DNA of 64,000 bases from Pleionea litopenaei (GCF_031198435.1 NZ_CP133548.1:3196001-3260000), one strand, 5' to 3'. Positions 19,235 to 28,671 are shown, counted from the stretch's first letter. Notes: generated by a model from the letters alone, not told the origin. Made by a program: numbers and translations.

Positions 19235-19645
19235 CTATTGATAGATGAACTTCGTGAAAAGCACATCTTCAATGATTGGTTCGCCTGTTTCTTCTTTTAA
19301 TACGGCACTCAGTCGTTGTTTGATTTTGTCGCGAATAGCATTTCGTTGCGCAATATCTTTGATGATCGTTTCGTCCTGTGAGTTAATGACATCGATTAAC
19401 GTGTCTTCAATAAGAGGTTTGTGATACTCGAGAGCATCTAAGTTTGCAACTGAACTTACCTGAAATTGAACATCGATGGTTATGAAACCGAGGCGACGGG
19501 ATGGAGGCTTTTGATAATTGGTAATTATATTCGGGTCGAGATCGAAATAATGTACTTCCTTAACTGGCTCAGGTTCTTCTTGAGCGTGTAAAAAGCTGGC
19601 TGCGAGACACAGCGAAATCAGTAGCAAATATGGGTTTGTGCGCAT
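19235..19645 (-). CDS. FliL-like exported protein
   Basis: Resembles the FliL family (flagellar basal-body-associated, stomatin-like periplasmic domain): VHYFDLDPNIITNYQ, then LGFITIDVQFQV and the C-terminal pattern IIEDVLFTKFIYQ, which parallels the FliL end. Unlike flagellar FliL, the N-terminus looks like a cleavable signal peptide (about 1-21) instead of a permanent anchor. No flagellar gene is near. Many marine gammaproteobacteria carry such stand-alone FliL-like proteins of unknown role. Monocistronic; 15 bases separate its stop from the convergent glpE stop. Confidence 0.75.
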   Translation of the reverse strand: MRTNPYLLLISLCLAASFLHAQEEPEPVKEVHYFDLDPNIITNYQKPPSRRLGFITIDVQFQVSSVANLDALEYHKPLIEDTLIDVINSQDETIIKDIAQRNAIRDKIKQRLSAVLKEETGEPIIEDVLFTKFIYQ

Positions 19646-19861
19646 AGTCTTTTAAATGTCAGTGGTTGAGTGAGCTGTTTAATAATCGTGTCATAGAGCC
19701 TTTTGGGCTCCAGCGGAGTCTTCTTCGCTAAGTATAGACGTTGCTTGCCAATTCTCAATTTTCGACATCAACCTGAATATTTTGGGGTTGTGAGTTTCGA
19801 TATTACAAACATTCACGATACAATCAGGACATTATTGAAGTTAGATAGAACTATCTCTGGC

Positions 19862-20374
19862 ATGAACGAACATAATGAGTGGCTGACCTTTACCGGATCT
19901 CTTACCGAGAAAATGGAACAATGGACCGGTGAAGCCATGGCGGTGACCGTGCAAAGCCAGGGCATGCAAAAACTTATTCGCGATGAACAGGAGATTTTAG
20001 CTCTGGCAAATCGTCAATGGGGATGGATACGGGAAGTTGAACTGGCATTTTCAGGACGAGCTTGGGTAATGGCTAGAACCGTCGTACCATTAGCTCTGAT
20101 GAATGCAGCGGCTGGTCGCCTAAGGTTGTTGAAACAGAAACCTTTAGGTCCAGTGCTGTTCAATCGACTGAGAGCTCAACGGCACGCCATTGATTTTTTT
20201 AAGATAGCGAAAGTTCAGTGGAACCAACATGTCGATTCGCAAGCATTATGGTGTCGTCGCTCAATATTTTATATTGATAATTTTCCATTGCTGTTAAAAG
20301 AGGTTTTTTTACCCGATCATCCCATTTATCAGCAGTCTATGGGATACAATACTAGCAACTCTAAAAATGACTAA
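19862..20374 (+). CDS. ubiC: Chorismate lyase
   Basis: Splits chorismate into pyruvate and 4-hydroxybenzoate, the first dedicated step of ubiquinone synthesis. Conserved positions include TGSLTEKMEQ, REVELAFSGRAWVMARTVVP (read in two parts), LGPVLF and LWCRRSIFYI, then LLLKEVFLPDHPIY, the family's C-terminal signature. ATG at 19862 gives 170 residues against 165 in E. coli. A GTG at 19790 and an ATG at 19703 are in frame but add unconserved sequence, and a TACAAT at 19819-19824 suggests transcription begins after them. No strong ribosome site is seen, so the start is moderately sure. ubiA follows three bases later. Confidence 0.87.
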   Translation: MNEHNEWLTFTGSLTEKMEQWTGEAMAVTVQSQGMQKLIRDEQEILALANRQWGWIREVELAFSGRAWVMARTVVPLALMNAAAGRLRLLKQKPLGPVLFNRLRAQRHAIDFFKIAKVQWNQHVDSQALWCRRSIFYIDNFPLLLKEVFLPDHPIYQQSMGYNTSNSKND

Positions 20375-20377
20375 ATT

Positions 20378-21361
20378 ATGGGATTAGGCGAAAAGACAAC
20401 AAAAGATTATTGGTTGATTTGGTCTAAGTGGGTCAACCAAAAAGCGCCTTGGCTGTTTAAGTCGGTGCGTGAAATCTATTGGCAGAAAGTTCCACAACCT
20501 TATGCATCGAAGCTAGTAGAGTATTCTCTGCTAATGCGCATGAACAAACCGATTGGTACCTATCTTTTGTTGTGGCCAACGCTGTGGGCTCTGTTATTCG
20601 CTGAAAAAGGCGCGCCTTCACTGTTTTTATTATTTGTGTTTATTTGCGGTACTTTCTTAATGCGTTCGGCTGGCTGTGTTATCAACGATATTGCTGACCG
20701 AAAGTTTGATGGGCATGTTGAGCGTACTCAAGCGCGACCATTAGCTCGCAAAGCCGTCTCAACGAAAGAGGCCGTCGCTTTATTTCTAGTATTGAGTTTG
20801 GTCGCGTTTGGCTTAGTATTACTGCTCAACGTATTGACCATTACTTTGTCGTTTGTCGCCATTATTATTGCTTCTCTTTATCCCTATATGAAACGCTACA
20901 CCTATTTTCCTCAGCTTATCTTAGGTGCTGCTTTTGCGTGGTCAATTCCTATGGCGTATGCGGCTTCAACTAATACTGTACCGCCAGAAGCTTGGTTATT
21001 GTATATATCAACATTATTGTGGGTATTGGCGTACGATACTTTTTATGGAATGGTCGATCGTAAAGACGATATGAAAATAGGAATAAAGTCGACCGCTATT
21101 TTATTTGGCGACGCCGACCTACCGATCATTGCGATGATTCAAGGGTTCTTTCTATTTGGCATGTTACTACTCGGAAATCGTTACGACTTAACATGGCCAT
21201 ACTATCTATCACTATTGGCAAGTGTGGGCTTTATGGCCTATCAATTCTGGATTACTCGTAAGCGTCAACCCGATCAGTGCTTCAAAGCATTCTTGAATAA
21301 CAATTACATCGGGCTGAGTATTTTTGTAGGTATTGCTTTGCATTACGCAATCGGCGGTTAG
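20378..21361 (+). CDS. ubiA: 4-hydroxybenzoate polyprenyltransferase
   Basis: Inner-membrane prenyltransferase that joins the polyprenyl chain to 4-hydroxybenzoate, the next step after UbiC. The first aspartate-rich motif is NDIADRKFDGHVERT (from residue 103) and the second is DRKDDMKIG. MNKPIGTYLLLWPTLWALL and RYTYFPQLILGAAFAWSIP match E. coli UbiA closely. The N-terminus carries about 35 more residues than E. coli, with Trp- and Lys-rich sequence; no better in-frame start is visible. The stop lies only five bases from the frame-corrected end of plsB on the other strand. Confidence 0.95.
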   Translation: MGLGEKTTKDYWLIWSKWVNQKAPWLFKSVREIYWQKVPQPYASKLVEYSLLMRMNKPIGTYLLLWPTLWALLFAEKGAPSLFLLFVFICGTFLMRSAGCVINDIADRKFDGHVERTQARPLARKAVSTKEAVALFLVLSLVAFGLVLLLNVLTITLSFVAIIIASLYPYMKRYTYFPQLILGAAFAWSIPMAYAASTNTVPPEAWLLYISTLLWVLAYDTFYGMVDRKDDMKIGIKSTAILFGDADLPIIAMIQGFFLFGMLLLGNRYDLTWPYYLSLLASVGFMAYQFWITRKRQPDQCFKAFLNNNYIGLSIFVGIALHYAIGG

Positions 21362-21366
21362 ACGAG

Positions 21367-21500
21367 TTAATCGTCCTCGCGCCATTTCTTCATTGCCCAA
21401 CGCGCGGTTTTCAGTAAGCTTTCTTGCGCTTGATGGCTTAATAGCGACATCACCAAGTGTTGTAAGTCAGGTACGCTACCGCTAATCGACAGCTCCCCCC
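21367..21500 (-). other. Out-of-frame C-terminal tail of plsB with a G6 run
   Basis: The plsB frame runs into unrelated residues after a run of six G (coding strand; 21495-21500). With one more G, translation continues as ELSISGSVPDLQHLVMSLL and on to a stop at 21367-21369. This is the kind of leucine-rich tail other PlsB proteins have. The corrected gene ends five bases from ubiA. Confidence 0.75.
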
Positions 21501-23834
21501 TTCACCATTGGTAATAAGATGACTTTGTCGCAAGGTGCTGACGATTTGCTGGAATAAACTTTTGTCAAAAGCTTCCGGCGCATAAATGCTGTAAAGCGCA
21601 GCAATGCGTTGCGCTAATTTTTGACTTTGGTTTTCAAGTTCTGCACGACTAATGGCACCCACGCCAGCATGCGTTGCTAAAAGAGTTAGTGTTATTCCAT
21701 ATCGCTCCAAAGTCTCGCGCAATGTATCTGCAAGCAACATCAAGCTAGAGAAAGCTTCACTTTCGAGCTTAGGTCGTAATATATCGTCATTGACGACTTC
21801 TAATAATCCGTGAGAATCGAAAAACGATAAGGTTTGATCAATCGCTTGATTAAGCTCTGAGTCTGAATAAGACAAAAATAACTCTCGTTTCAATAACGGA
21901 TAGAGCGCTTTACAACCAGCTATAAGTTGCTGCTTTTTAATGCTGCTTTTTTGTCTGAAGTGAGACGCAATTAACGCGGGAAGCGCAAATAAATGAATAA
22001 TGTTGTTCCGATAGTAAGTCATTAATACTGCGGAGCGTTCAGTAATTTGACATAGATTTCCTAATGGATTTTCAAATTCATTTAAAGCACCTAGAAGCTT
22101 GGCTTCATCGATAATGCTTTTGGCACTATCATAGGCACAGTTTATGTCTTGATGGTATGGGAGCTCTTTCAGAAATTTCAAATATAACTCAAGTTGACTC
22201 GCCAGTTCTTGTTTGCCCAGTGTTCGTCGTTGAGTAGAGAGTAAAATCAAACTGGTTAAGTTGACACAATTTACAACGGTGCTTTGGTTAATTCGGGTCA
22301 TGCACAATTCACCAAGATTACTTACCGACTCAGAAAGCCAAGCAGGCTTTTCATCGGTCTTGTGGCTTCGCCAGTTTTCATCCGATTGTGATAACCAAGA
22401 TTCTAAATTAATCGGGTCAGCAAAGTTTACATAAACTTTCCCGTAACGTTGTTTTAACTGATTGCGTACTTTTAACAGTTGTCCCATTGATTCCTTTTTC
22501 TTTTGCGCTCCTTGCATTTCTTTTACGTAACTTTTTCCTTCCATCATTCGTTCATAGCCGACATAAACAGGAACGACCATGATCGGTTTGCGGCATCCTC
22601 GCATAAAGTTTTGAATCATCATGCTCATCATGCCCGTTTTCGGTTGAAGCAATCGGCCGGTACGACTGCGGCCGCCTTCTGGGAAAAACTCAACGGGAAT
22701 TCCTTTGTTGAGCAAAGAATGAAAATAAGCGTTAAAAACGGCCGTGTAGAGTTTGTTTCCACTAAAGCTTCTGCGAATAAAAAATGCACCACCGCGGCGC
22801 AATATGCTGCCGATTGGCCAGAAATTTAGATTAATACCCGCTGCAATGTGTGGTGGAACTAAACCTTCATAATATAAAACGTAAGACAACAGCAAATAAT
22901 CGATGTGGCTTCGATGGCAAGGCACATAAACAATTTCGTGGTCACTCGCTAATTCCCGAACTCTCTCTGCATTTTGTACTTTGATGCCGCCGTACATCTT
23001 GTTCCACAACCATGAAAGAACGGTACTCATAAACCGAACGGTTTTGTAGGAGTAACTTGAAGCAATTTCGTCGGCGTATTTTAAGGCTAGCTTTTGTGCT
23101 TTACGGTAAGTTAAGTTTTTCTTTTTTTGTTCTCGTTTAATCGCTTCAATGACTTTGTCGTCAGCCATTAAGCTGGTAATCATTTGCTTGCGGTTGGCGA
23201 CTAATGGACCCATGGCTGCGATCCATTGACGATGAAAATAAACTCTTAATGTTCTGACAATTTTAAGAACATTAACTTTCGCACTTTGGGATTTTCCAAG
23301 ACGCGCTAATTGCAAAGGACGTCCGAAGTTTATAAAGCTATTGCGACCTTGGAATAATAAAATTAAAAACTTTCGGAACGGTGTTGCACTTTCCGTATCT
23401 GTGAAAAAGAGTCTTAGCAATGACTTTTCTTTTCCTGGGTTGCGTCCCCAATAAATAGACACAGGAACCAATTGTATGTCGTCTACATTGTCTTGATGCT
23501 GTTCTAAGAGTTTTTCGAGTTGATTGGCATACTTGGTAATGGTTGACGGACGTCTACCAAATATCTGTTTGTGTTGAATAAAAAAAGCGCCGCCGTTAGG
23601 CACTTCTGTTTGATTGGAAGACAGATAGTTAGGTTGCGGTAAGCCGTGTTTTTCGCATTCTTGCTGCAACATTAAAAAGCTGCTGGTAGAGCGAGTGCGC
23701 ATAACATAGTAAATGGGCTTGGTAGTATCTAGATCGAGTGACTCAATGGGGTTTTCTGGAAGGGTTTTCACTTTAACCAGCCATTTAAGTGGTAGCTTAA
23801 CTAAATTAAAATACAAGTGACGTAGACCTAACAT
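21450..23834 (-). CDS. plsB: Glycerol-3-phosphate 1-O-acyltransferase (C-terminus frameshifted)
   Basis: Inner-membrane enzyme that adds the first acyl chain to glycerol-3-phosphate in phospholipid synthesis. Acyltransferase blocks are in order: VPCHRSHIDYLLLSY (HX4D, near residue 306), GGAFFIRRSF, FFPEGGRSRTGRLLQPKTGM and PIMVVPVYVGYERM. The annotated frame gives 794 residues. The last 15 or so (SCRLAVAYLTYNTW) do not look like PlsB, while a one-base insertion at the G6 run restores a conserved-looking tail about 28 residues longer. Either a sequencing error or a real late frameshift. It is divergent-free at its start; the PLP decarboxylase gene lies upstream on the same strand, 17 bases away. 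Confidence 0.93.
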   Translation of the reverse strand: MLGLRHLYFNLVKLPLKWLVKVKTLPENPIESLDLDTTKPIYYVMRTRSTSSFLMLQQECEKHGLPQPNYLSSNQTEVPNGGAFFIQHKQIFGRRPSTITKYANQLEKLLEQHQDNVDDIQLVPVSIYWGRNPGKEKSLLRLFFTDTESATPFRKFLILLFQGRNSFINFGRPLQLARLGKSQSAKVNVLKIVRTLRVYFHRQWIAAMGPLVANRKQMITSLMADDKVIEAIKREQKKKNLTYRKAQKLALKYADEIASSYSYKTVRFMSTVLSWLWNKMYGGIKVQNAERVRELASDHEIVYVPCHRSHIDYLLLSYVLYYEGLVPPHIAAGINLNFWPIGSILRRGGAFFIRRSFSGNKLYTAVFNAYFHSLLNKGIPVEFFPEGGRSRTGRLLQPKTGMMSMMIQNFMRGCRKPIMVVPVYVGYERMMEGKSYVKEMQGAQKKKESMGQLLKVRNQLKQRYGKVYVNFADPINLESWLSQSDENWRSHKTDEKPAWLSESVSNLGELCMTRINQSTVVNCVNLTSLILLSTQRRTLGKQELASQLELYLKFLKELPYHQDINCAYDSAKSIIDEAKLLGALNEFENPLGNLCQITERSAVLMTYYRNNIIHLFALPALIASHFRQKSSIKKQQLIAGCKALYPLLKRELFLSYSDSELNQAIDQTLSFFDSHGLLEVVNDDILRPKLESEAFSSLMLLADTLRETLERYGITLTLLATHAGVGAISRAELENQSQKLAQRIAALYSIYAPEAFDKSLFQQIVSTLRQSHLITNGEGGSCRLAVAYLTYNTW

Positions 23835-23851
23835 AGCAGTTTCTTCTTCTT

Positions 23852-25096
23852 TTAAACTAATACTTCGATGGGTTGTGGATGGCTTAAAAAGTCTCTCGGA
23901 CTCGCTGTAAAGCCATAAGCTCCTGACTGAAACACCGCCACGAGATCGCCAATTTCAATTTCTGGAAATTGCATGTTCTTCGCAAGGAGATCTAAAGGCG
24001 TACACAAAGGACCGGTTATGGTTGCAGTTTGCGACTGTGTTTGATTGATTTTATTCGCAATTTTAACGGGATAGTTTTTTCTAATGACCTGACCAAAATT
24101 GCCTGACGCAGATAAATGGTGATGGAGGCCGCCATCAACAATAACGAAGTTTTCGCCTCGAGATTGTTTAATGTCGATCACTCGGGTTATATACACGCCA
24201 GCGTTGCCGACCAGATAGCGACCAAGTTCTAATATTATTTCCGTGGTAGAGAATTGTTTCTGATATGCTTTTCGTAATTTGGCGAGGTTGTCGGCAATCG
24301 GCGGTAAATCTAATGGCGTTTCGCCGGGAAAATAGGGTATGCCAAAACCACCTCCAATGTTTAAATGATCAAGCGAGCAATTGAGCTGTTCGCTTAATTT
24401 TGCTGCCAGTTCAAAAATATTATTATGCGCGGCTTGAATGGCTTCACTTTTTAAATTTTGTGAACCGGTAAATATATGTAAGCCCTTAAGGTTTATTTTC
24501 TCGTGTTGTAACAGAGGGGTTAGTTGCGCAATCTTCTCAGCATCGATGCCAAACTGCTGCGCACCTCCGGCCATTTTCATACCAGAGGCTTTTAGATCAA
24601 AGTCGGGGTTAACCCGTAATGCGATATTGGCAGCATAATTTGAAGAATCACAAATTCGCATGATTCGCTCTAACTCGATGGCAGATTCGACATTGATAGT
24701 GACACCCGCAGCAATCGCCATTAGCAATTCTTGGGATTGTTTTCCTGGGCCAGCGAAGCTAATTTTATTCGGTGAGATACCACTGTTTAAGGCGACCGTT
24801 AATTCTTTGCCTGAAGCGACATCTAACCCGTCGACTAATGGTGAAATAAAGTCAACCAAAGCACTCATCGGGTTTGCTTTGATCGCATAGTGAAGATTGG
24901 CTAACGAATTAAACTGTTCTCGCAGCTGATGAATATTATTGGCGATGACGCTGCGATCGTAAGCATAAAAGGGTGTCTGACCAACGCGATCACACAGCTG
25001 AGAAACAGGAACATGATTGATCACTAGCTGATCGCCCGACGTTTCAAACTGGCTCATCTCGCAGTGTGTAGGTTTTACTTTATTGGTTGCAGACAT
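23852..25096 (-). CDS. PLP-dependent decarboxylase, exosortase-A-associated type
   Basis: Fold-type III PLP decarboxylase related to diaminopimelate and ornithine decarboxylases. VGQTPFYAYDRSVI and LHYAIKANPMSALV (PLP lysine) begin the alanine-racemase-like barrel. DGLDVASGKEL, ISFAGPGKQSQEL, LNIGGGFGIPYFPGE and GPLCTPLDLL are the cofactor and substrate blocks. The sequence style, and its pairing with the next gene, match the subfamily described as associated with exosortase A (TIGR03099-type, from memory). The substrate is unknown. It lies 30 bases downstream of the acyl-CoA ligase and 17 bases before plsB. An internal ATG 13 codons in is an alternative start. Confidence 0.85.
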   Translation of the reverse strand: MSATNKVKPTHCEMSQFETSGDQLVINHVPVSQLCDRVGQTPFYAYDRSVIANNIHQLREQFNSLANLHYAIKANPMSALVDFISPLVDGLDVASGKELTVALNSGISPNKISFAGPGKQSQELLMAIAAGVTINVESAIELERIMRICDSSNYAANIALRVNPDFDLKASGMKMAGGAQQFGIDAEKIAQLTPLLQHEKINLKGLHIFTGSQNLKSEAIQAAHNNIFELAAKLSEQLNCSLDHLNIGGGFGIPYFPGETPLDLPPIADNLAKLRKAYQKQFSTTEIILELGRYLVGNAGVYITRVIDIKQSRGENFVIVDGGLHHHLSASGNFGQVIRKNYPVKIANKINQTQSQTATITGPLCTPLDLLAKNMQFPEIEIGDLVAVFQSGAYGFTASPRDFLSHPQPIEVLV

Positions 25097-25126
25097 TAGT
25101 TAGGCGCTCGGTTCATTTTAGTGTGA

Positions 25127-26713
25127 CTACGCTGTGAAATAATCATTATAAACCTGTCGAAGGTGCGCTCGATCGATTTTTCCATTGGCATTTTTGGGCA
25201 ATGTTGTTTGCTTAATAGATGCATGTGGTTGCATATAGTTAGGCAGCTGCTGACGACAATGAGTTTGGATGTCATTTTGTGCTAATTCCTTGCCTTCCTT
25301 GGGACAGTATAGCAGCAGAATACCTTGGCCCAATACTGGATGAGGAACTCCCAACACGGCCGACTCGGCAATGTCGGGAATTTGATAAATAACCTCTTCG
25401 ATTTCTTGCGGGCTAATGCGATGGCCTGAACTTTTGATCATTTCATCGTTTCGGGAAACAAAATACAGAAAGCCTTCATCATCGACCGTCACCTGATCGC
25501 CAGAATAGACCGCAATTTCACTGATTCCGCCAGTCACCCAATGAGGCAATGGTTTAAAGCGTTCAGCGGTTTTCTCTGGTGCTTGCCAATACCCTTGAGC
25601 GACATGCACGCCACGATGGACCAACTCTCCTTGTTCTCCCGCAGCCACCGGATTTCCGTGTTCATTGAGCACTAGAATTTCAGCATTCGGAATGGCTTTA
25701 CCCATTGAGGTGGGTTTATCGATGACTCGTTCGGGCGGTAGATAGGTACTTCTGAACGCCTCAGTAAGTCCATACATAAGGTAAGGAGCCGCGTTTGGCA
25801 TGACTTGCTGTAGTCGCTGTAAGGTTGTGGTTGGCATAGCACCACCGCTATTGGTCCAATACCTTAAACTGGGTAAAGACTCGGGCCAATCGAGCTCACT
25901 GAGTTGAATCCATACTGGAGGCACGGCAGCGACGCCAGTCACTTGGTAGTGATTGATTGCTTTAATAACATCTCTTGGTAGTAAGTAATCCAATAACACG
26001 ACACTGGCACCGCTTAAAAATGCAGTGGTTAATTGACTAAAACCATAGTCAAAGCTTAATGGCAGCAGGGCGAGTAAGCGATCACTTGACGTGTTTTCGA
26101 GGTATTGAGCGACACTTTTAGCGCCCTCAACCATATTTTGATGAGACAACATGACGCCCTTGGCCTTACCAGTACTGCCAGAGGTGTAGAGCAGAGCTGC
26201 GAGTGCTAAATGATCATTGCTTGGAGTTGATAGCCGACTTTCTTCGACGTTCAACGCCCATTCAACCATCTTTATGGTAGATGGCAGAACAGCGGAACGA
26301 AGGTTTTCACTGAGGCGGTCAATCAACACGACATTGGTTAAATGTTTGAGTTCTGACGGCTGTGGACGATGCAATCCCTGCCAACGTTGTTGACTGGTAA
26401 CCAATATCGATGCCTCTGAGTCATTTAAAATATGCTCGACTTGAGAGGCTCGTAACTGAGGGTTTATCGGTACCATGACCGCGCCGAAATGCAGCGCACC
26501 AAATAAAGCGATAACGGTTTCGAACTGTTTCGGTAAATAAACAGCGACGCGATCACCCGCTCGAATATTGAGTTGCTCTAGAAGGTTTGCAAAGTGATTA
26601 ACGGCATTATTGAGTTGGCGATAACTCAAAGACTGCTGTTTGTGCAGCAGAGCTGTAGCTTCTGGCGTTGCGGCAGCACGGTCGGTTATCAATTGGCTTA
26701 ACAAAGTGCTCAT
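25127..26713 (-). CDS. AMP-forming acyl-CoA ligase, exosortase-A-associated type
   Basis: Adenylate-forming ligase that activates a carboxylic acid with ATP and passes it to CoA or a carrier protein. The ATP-binding loop is LLYTSGSTGKAKGVMLSH (about 173-190), LMYGLTEAFRSTYLPPE is the A5 region, SGDQV the A7 aspartate, and the C-terminal lysine is in LPKNANGKIDR. It pairs with the PLP decarboxylase downstream, an arrangement known from exosortase-A polysaccharide loci. No carrier protein, hydrolase or exosortase lies in the window. The substrate is unknown. The gene is divergent from the VanZ-like gene, 187 bases apart. Confidence 0.87.
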   Translation of the reverse strand: MSTLLSQLITDRAAATPEATALLHKQQSLSYRQLNNAVNHFANLLEQLNIRAGDRVAVYLPKQFETVIALFGALHFGAVMVPINPQLRASQVEHILNDSEASILVTSQQRWQGLHRPQPSELKHLTNVVLIDRLSENLRSAVLPSTIKMVEWALNVEESRLSTPSNDHLALAALLYTSGSTGKAKGVMLSHQNMVEGAKSVAQYLENTSSDRLLALLPLSFDYGFSQLTTAFLSGASVVLLDYLLPRDVIKAINHYQVTGVAAVPPVWIQLSELDWPESLPSLRYWTNSGGAMPTTTLQRLQQVMPNAAPYLMYGLTEAFRSTYLPPERVIDKPTSMGKAIPNAEILVLNEHGNPVAAGEQGELVHRGVHVAQGYWQAPEKTAERFKPLPHWVTGGISEIAVYSGDQVTVDDEGFLYFVSRNDEMIKSSGHRISPQEIEEVIYQIPDIAESAVLGVPHPVLGQGILLLYCPKEGKELAQNDIQTHCRQQLPNYMQPHASIKQTTLPKNANGKIDRAHLRQVYNDYFTA

Positions 26714-26900
26714 TTAATCTATAGGTTCGTTCTTGGTTGGTTTGGCAGGCTTTAGCCTAGAAGGCTTGGGCTTGACCTTTATCTATCGTCAAGTTAGTTC
26801 GCTAAGTTATTGAATTAAGGTTGTTTGTTGGCCTTCAAGGCGGCATAGTGTAGCATGCGCTAAAGCAAACGTCAGCAACCCTAAACAGAGCGAGCCCGGT

Positions 26901-28097
26901 ATGCGTCGAATGTTAGCGGTGGTCGCCCTAGTTATCGGGTACGGCTCACTCTATCCATTCAATTTTCATTTCGAACTAGCCATGAATAATGACTGGTGGC
27001 ATTGGCTATTTGATGTCAGTGCTGCGACCTCACGTGGTGATGTGCTCGGTAATGTGCTGCTGTTTATTCCATTGGGTTTTATTGCTGCCTTTGGCTGGCA
27101 TGATCGCTCGTTGGCTGAACATCGAACCTGGCGTTTCGGTTTGCTTCTTGCCGCGTGTGTTTATGCTTTGGTGTTACAAATGGCACAAGTTATGCTCCCG
27201 TCGCGTGTGGCCTCGATGAGCGATACCTGGGCGAACCTACTGGGAATCGCAATTGGAGCGTTAGCATTTAAAATCATCGCTAGTCAGAAAATGGCAACGT
27301 GGATGCAAAGCGATCGAGTGATTGCCGAGCGAGCAATACCGGCATTTTTAGTTTGCTGCTGGCTCGGTTATTTATGGTTTCCATTCATACCGTCACTGCG
27401 CTGGGAACAAATCGTTTACAGTTTTCGCCCATTGACTCACTGGCATCTCCTGTCGCCTTTTAATTGGCTAGATGACTGGGTCTTTTGGAGTCTATTTTGG
27501 TGGCTGTTGGCTCGAATGCTGCCACGATCGCCTTCAATGTGGCAGCAGGTGGGAATGGTCATCGCCATTATGCTGGTACAAGCGGTGTTGGTTCGAAATA
27601 TTATGACCCTGTCCCACGTATTGGCTGCGCTGGTCTCGATAGCAACATTGCCGGTTATCGCACGATTTAAAGATCATCAACTGGCTATTTTCTTATTGTG
27701 TTGGTGGTTGTTACGAGTGTGGTATCCGTTTCATCTACAACCTACCTCAGGTCATTTTTCATGGATCCCTTTTTCTGGTTTTTTAACCGGGTCACATTGG
27801 ATTAATAGTTTCGTTATTTTTGAGAGTGTTTTTATTCTAGGAGCTATTGCCTACTGTTTGCGACATGGTTTTACACAATGGCAGTTTGGGTGGAATAAAT
27901 ACGTTATACCGCTTGTCGCCACCGCTTGGATTTTAATGGTGGAAGTTGGTCAGATATGGTTTGGTGACAAACGGTTCAGCGTTTCGAGTAGCTTTATTTT
28001 TGCCTTGTTGTATTTTTCGTTTGATCGACTTAAGCATTCCGCAGAGATGATCTCTCCTACGGTCACGATAGAGCAGAAACTCGATCAAGAAACCTAA
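26901..28097 (+). CDS. VanZ-like multi-spanning membrane protein
   Basis: Membrane protein with about ten hydrophobic segments. The N-terminal 125 residues resemble the VanZ-like domain: a first helix with GYGSLYPFNF, then GDVLGNVLLFIPLGFIAAF and SRVASMSDTWANLLGIAIG, the pattern of VanZ family proteins. The C-terminal half (about 140-385) has six more helices and a second VanZ-like stretch, VEVGQIWFGDKRFSVSS. VanZ-like proteins often occur in exosortase and polysaccharide loci, consistent with the divergent decarboxylase and ligase genes. Molecular function unknown. Confidence 0.82.
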   Translation: MRRMLAVVALVIGYGSLYPFNFHFELAMNNDWWHWLFDVSAATSRGDVLGNVLLFIPLGFIAAFGWHDRSLAEHRTWRFGLLLAACVYALVLQMAQVMLPSRVASMSDTWANLLGIAIGALAFKIIASQKMATWMQSDRVIAERAIPAFLVCCWLGYLWFPFIPSLRWEQIVYSFRPLTHWHLLSPFNWLDDWVFWSLFWWLLARMLPRSPSMWQQVGMVIAIMLVQAVLVRNIMTLSHVLAALVSIATLPVIARFKDHQLAIFLLCWWLLRVWYPFHLQPTSGHFSWIPFSGFLTGSHWINSFVIFESVFILGAIAYCLRHGFTQWQFGWNKYVIPLVATAWILMVEVGQIWFGDKRFSVSSSFIFALLYFSFDRLKHSAEMISPTVTIEQKLDQET

Positions 28098-28170
28098 TAT
28101 TGTCATAACTGTGTAAAAAATCACCACTAAGATAAAAGCTCAACGATAAAGATAGTTGAGGAGTTATCTC

Positions 28171-28665
28171 ATGTCGGTGGCATACCCTGCGTTTGATGCC
28201 TTGCAGTCAAACACCTTACCCAGCTCTGGAAAACACCACGCTGAGGCGTATTTAGCACTCGCTCGTTCCATGGTAAACGAAGAACCTCTGGCGCGGAGAG
28301 AACAGCTCGATCGTTGGCTGCTCGCACATGGTTATGATATGCAACAAGGTGTGATGTGGGAGCTTGAACGTTCATCTTGTACAAATGCCGGTGAGTTTTG
28401 GCAACAGGAGTATCGCAGAACAACGGACAATGCCTATCAAGCGGGTTTATACTACTCCGATGCGTTTCAAAAGCGTCTTTACCATCGTTTCATTGAAAAT
28501 GACCGAGTTTTGCTGAGTGAGGCGCAACGCATTCAGCAGCAACAACAGGTTTCACGACATCAAGAGTCTCAATCTAACCGTGAAAATTCAGCGGTGCGAC
28601 TTCTGAGTGTGTCTTCATTATTAGTCGTGACCGCTTTGCTTCTAGCGCCTTTACTTTTGATTTGA
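28171..28665 (+). CDS. Tail-anchored protein of unknown function
   Basis: Not recognised. The ATG at 28171 has a strong GAGGAG eight bases upstream, so the 164-residue reading (starting MSVAYPAF) is preferred over an earlier in-frame start. Residues 1-130 are soluble and mainly helical, with many Gln and Arg; a Gln-rich segment (IQQQQQVSRHQESQ) leads to a single C-terminal membrane helix (about 143-163) ending in LLLAPLLLI. This makes it a likely tail-anchored inner-membrane protein facing the cytoplasm. A perfect hairpin follows the stop. It may belong to the same transcript as the VanZ-like gene (73 bases upstream). Confidence 0.7.
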   Translation: MSVAYPAFDALQSNTLPSSGKHHAEAYLALARSMVNEEPLARREQLDRWLLAHGYDMQQGVMWELERSSCTNAGEFWQQEYRRTTDNAYQAGLYYSDAFQKRLYHRFIENDRVLLSEAQRIQQQQQVSRHQESQSNRENSAVRLLSVSSLLVVTALLLAPLLLI

Positions 28666-28671
28666 AGCGAC

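Noticed and set aside
19703-19861. N-terminal extension of UbiC
   Set aside because: The 53 extra residues do not resemble UbiC, and a -10-like TACAAT lies inside this stretch.
26901-28097. VanZ-like protein as a missing exosortase
   Set aside because: The exosortase catalytic Cys, Arg and His pattern was not visible; the VanZ-type glycine-rich helices fit better.
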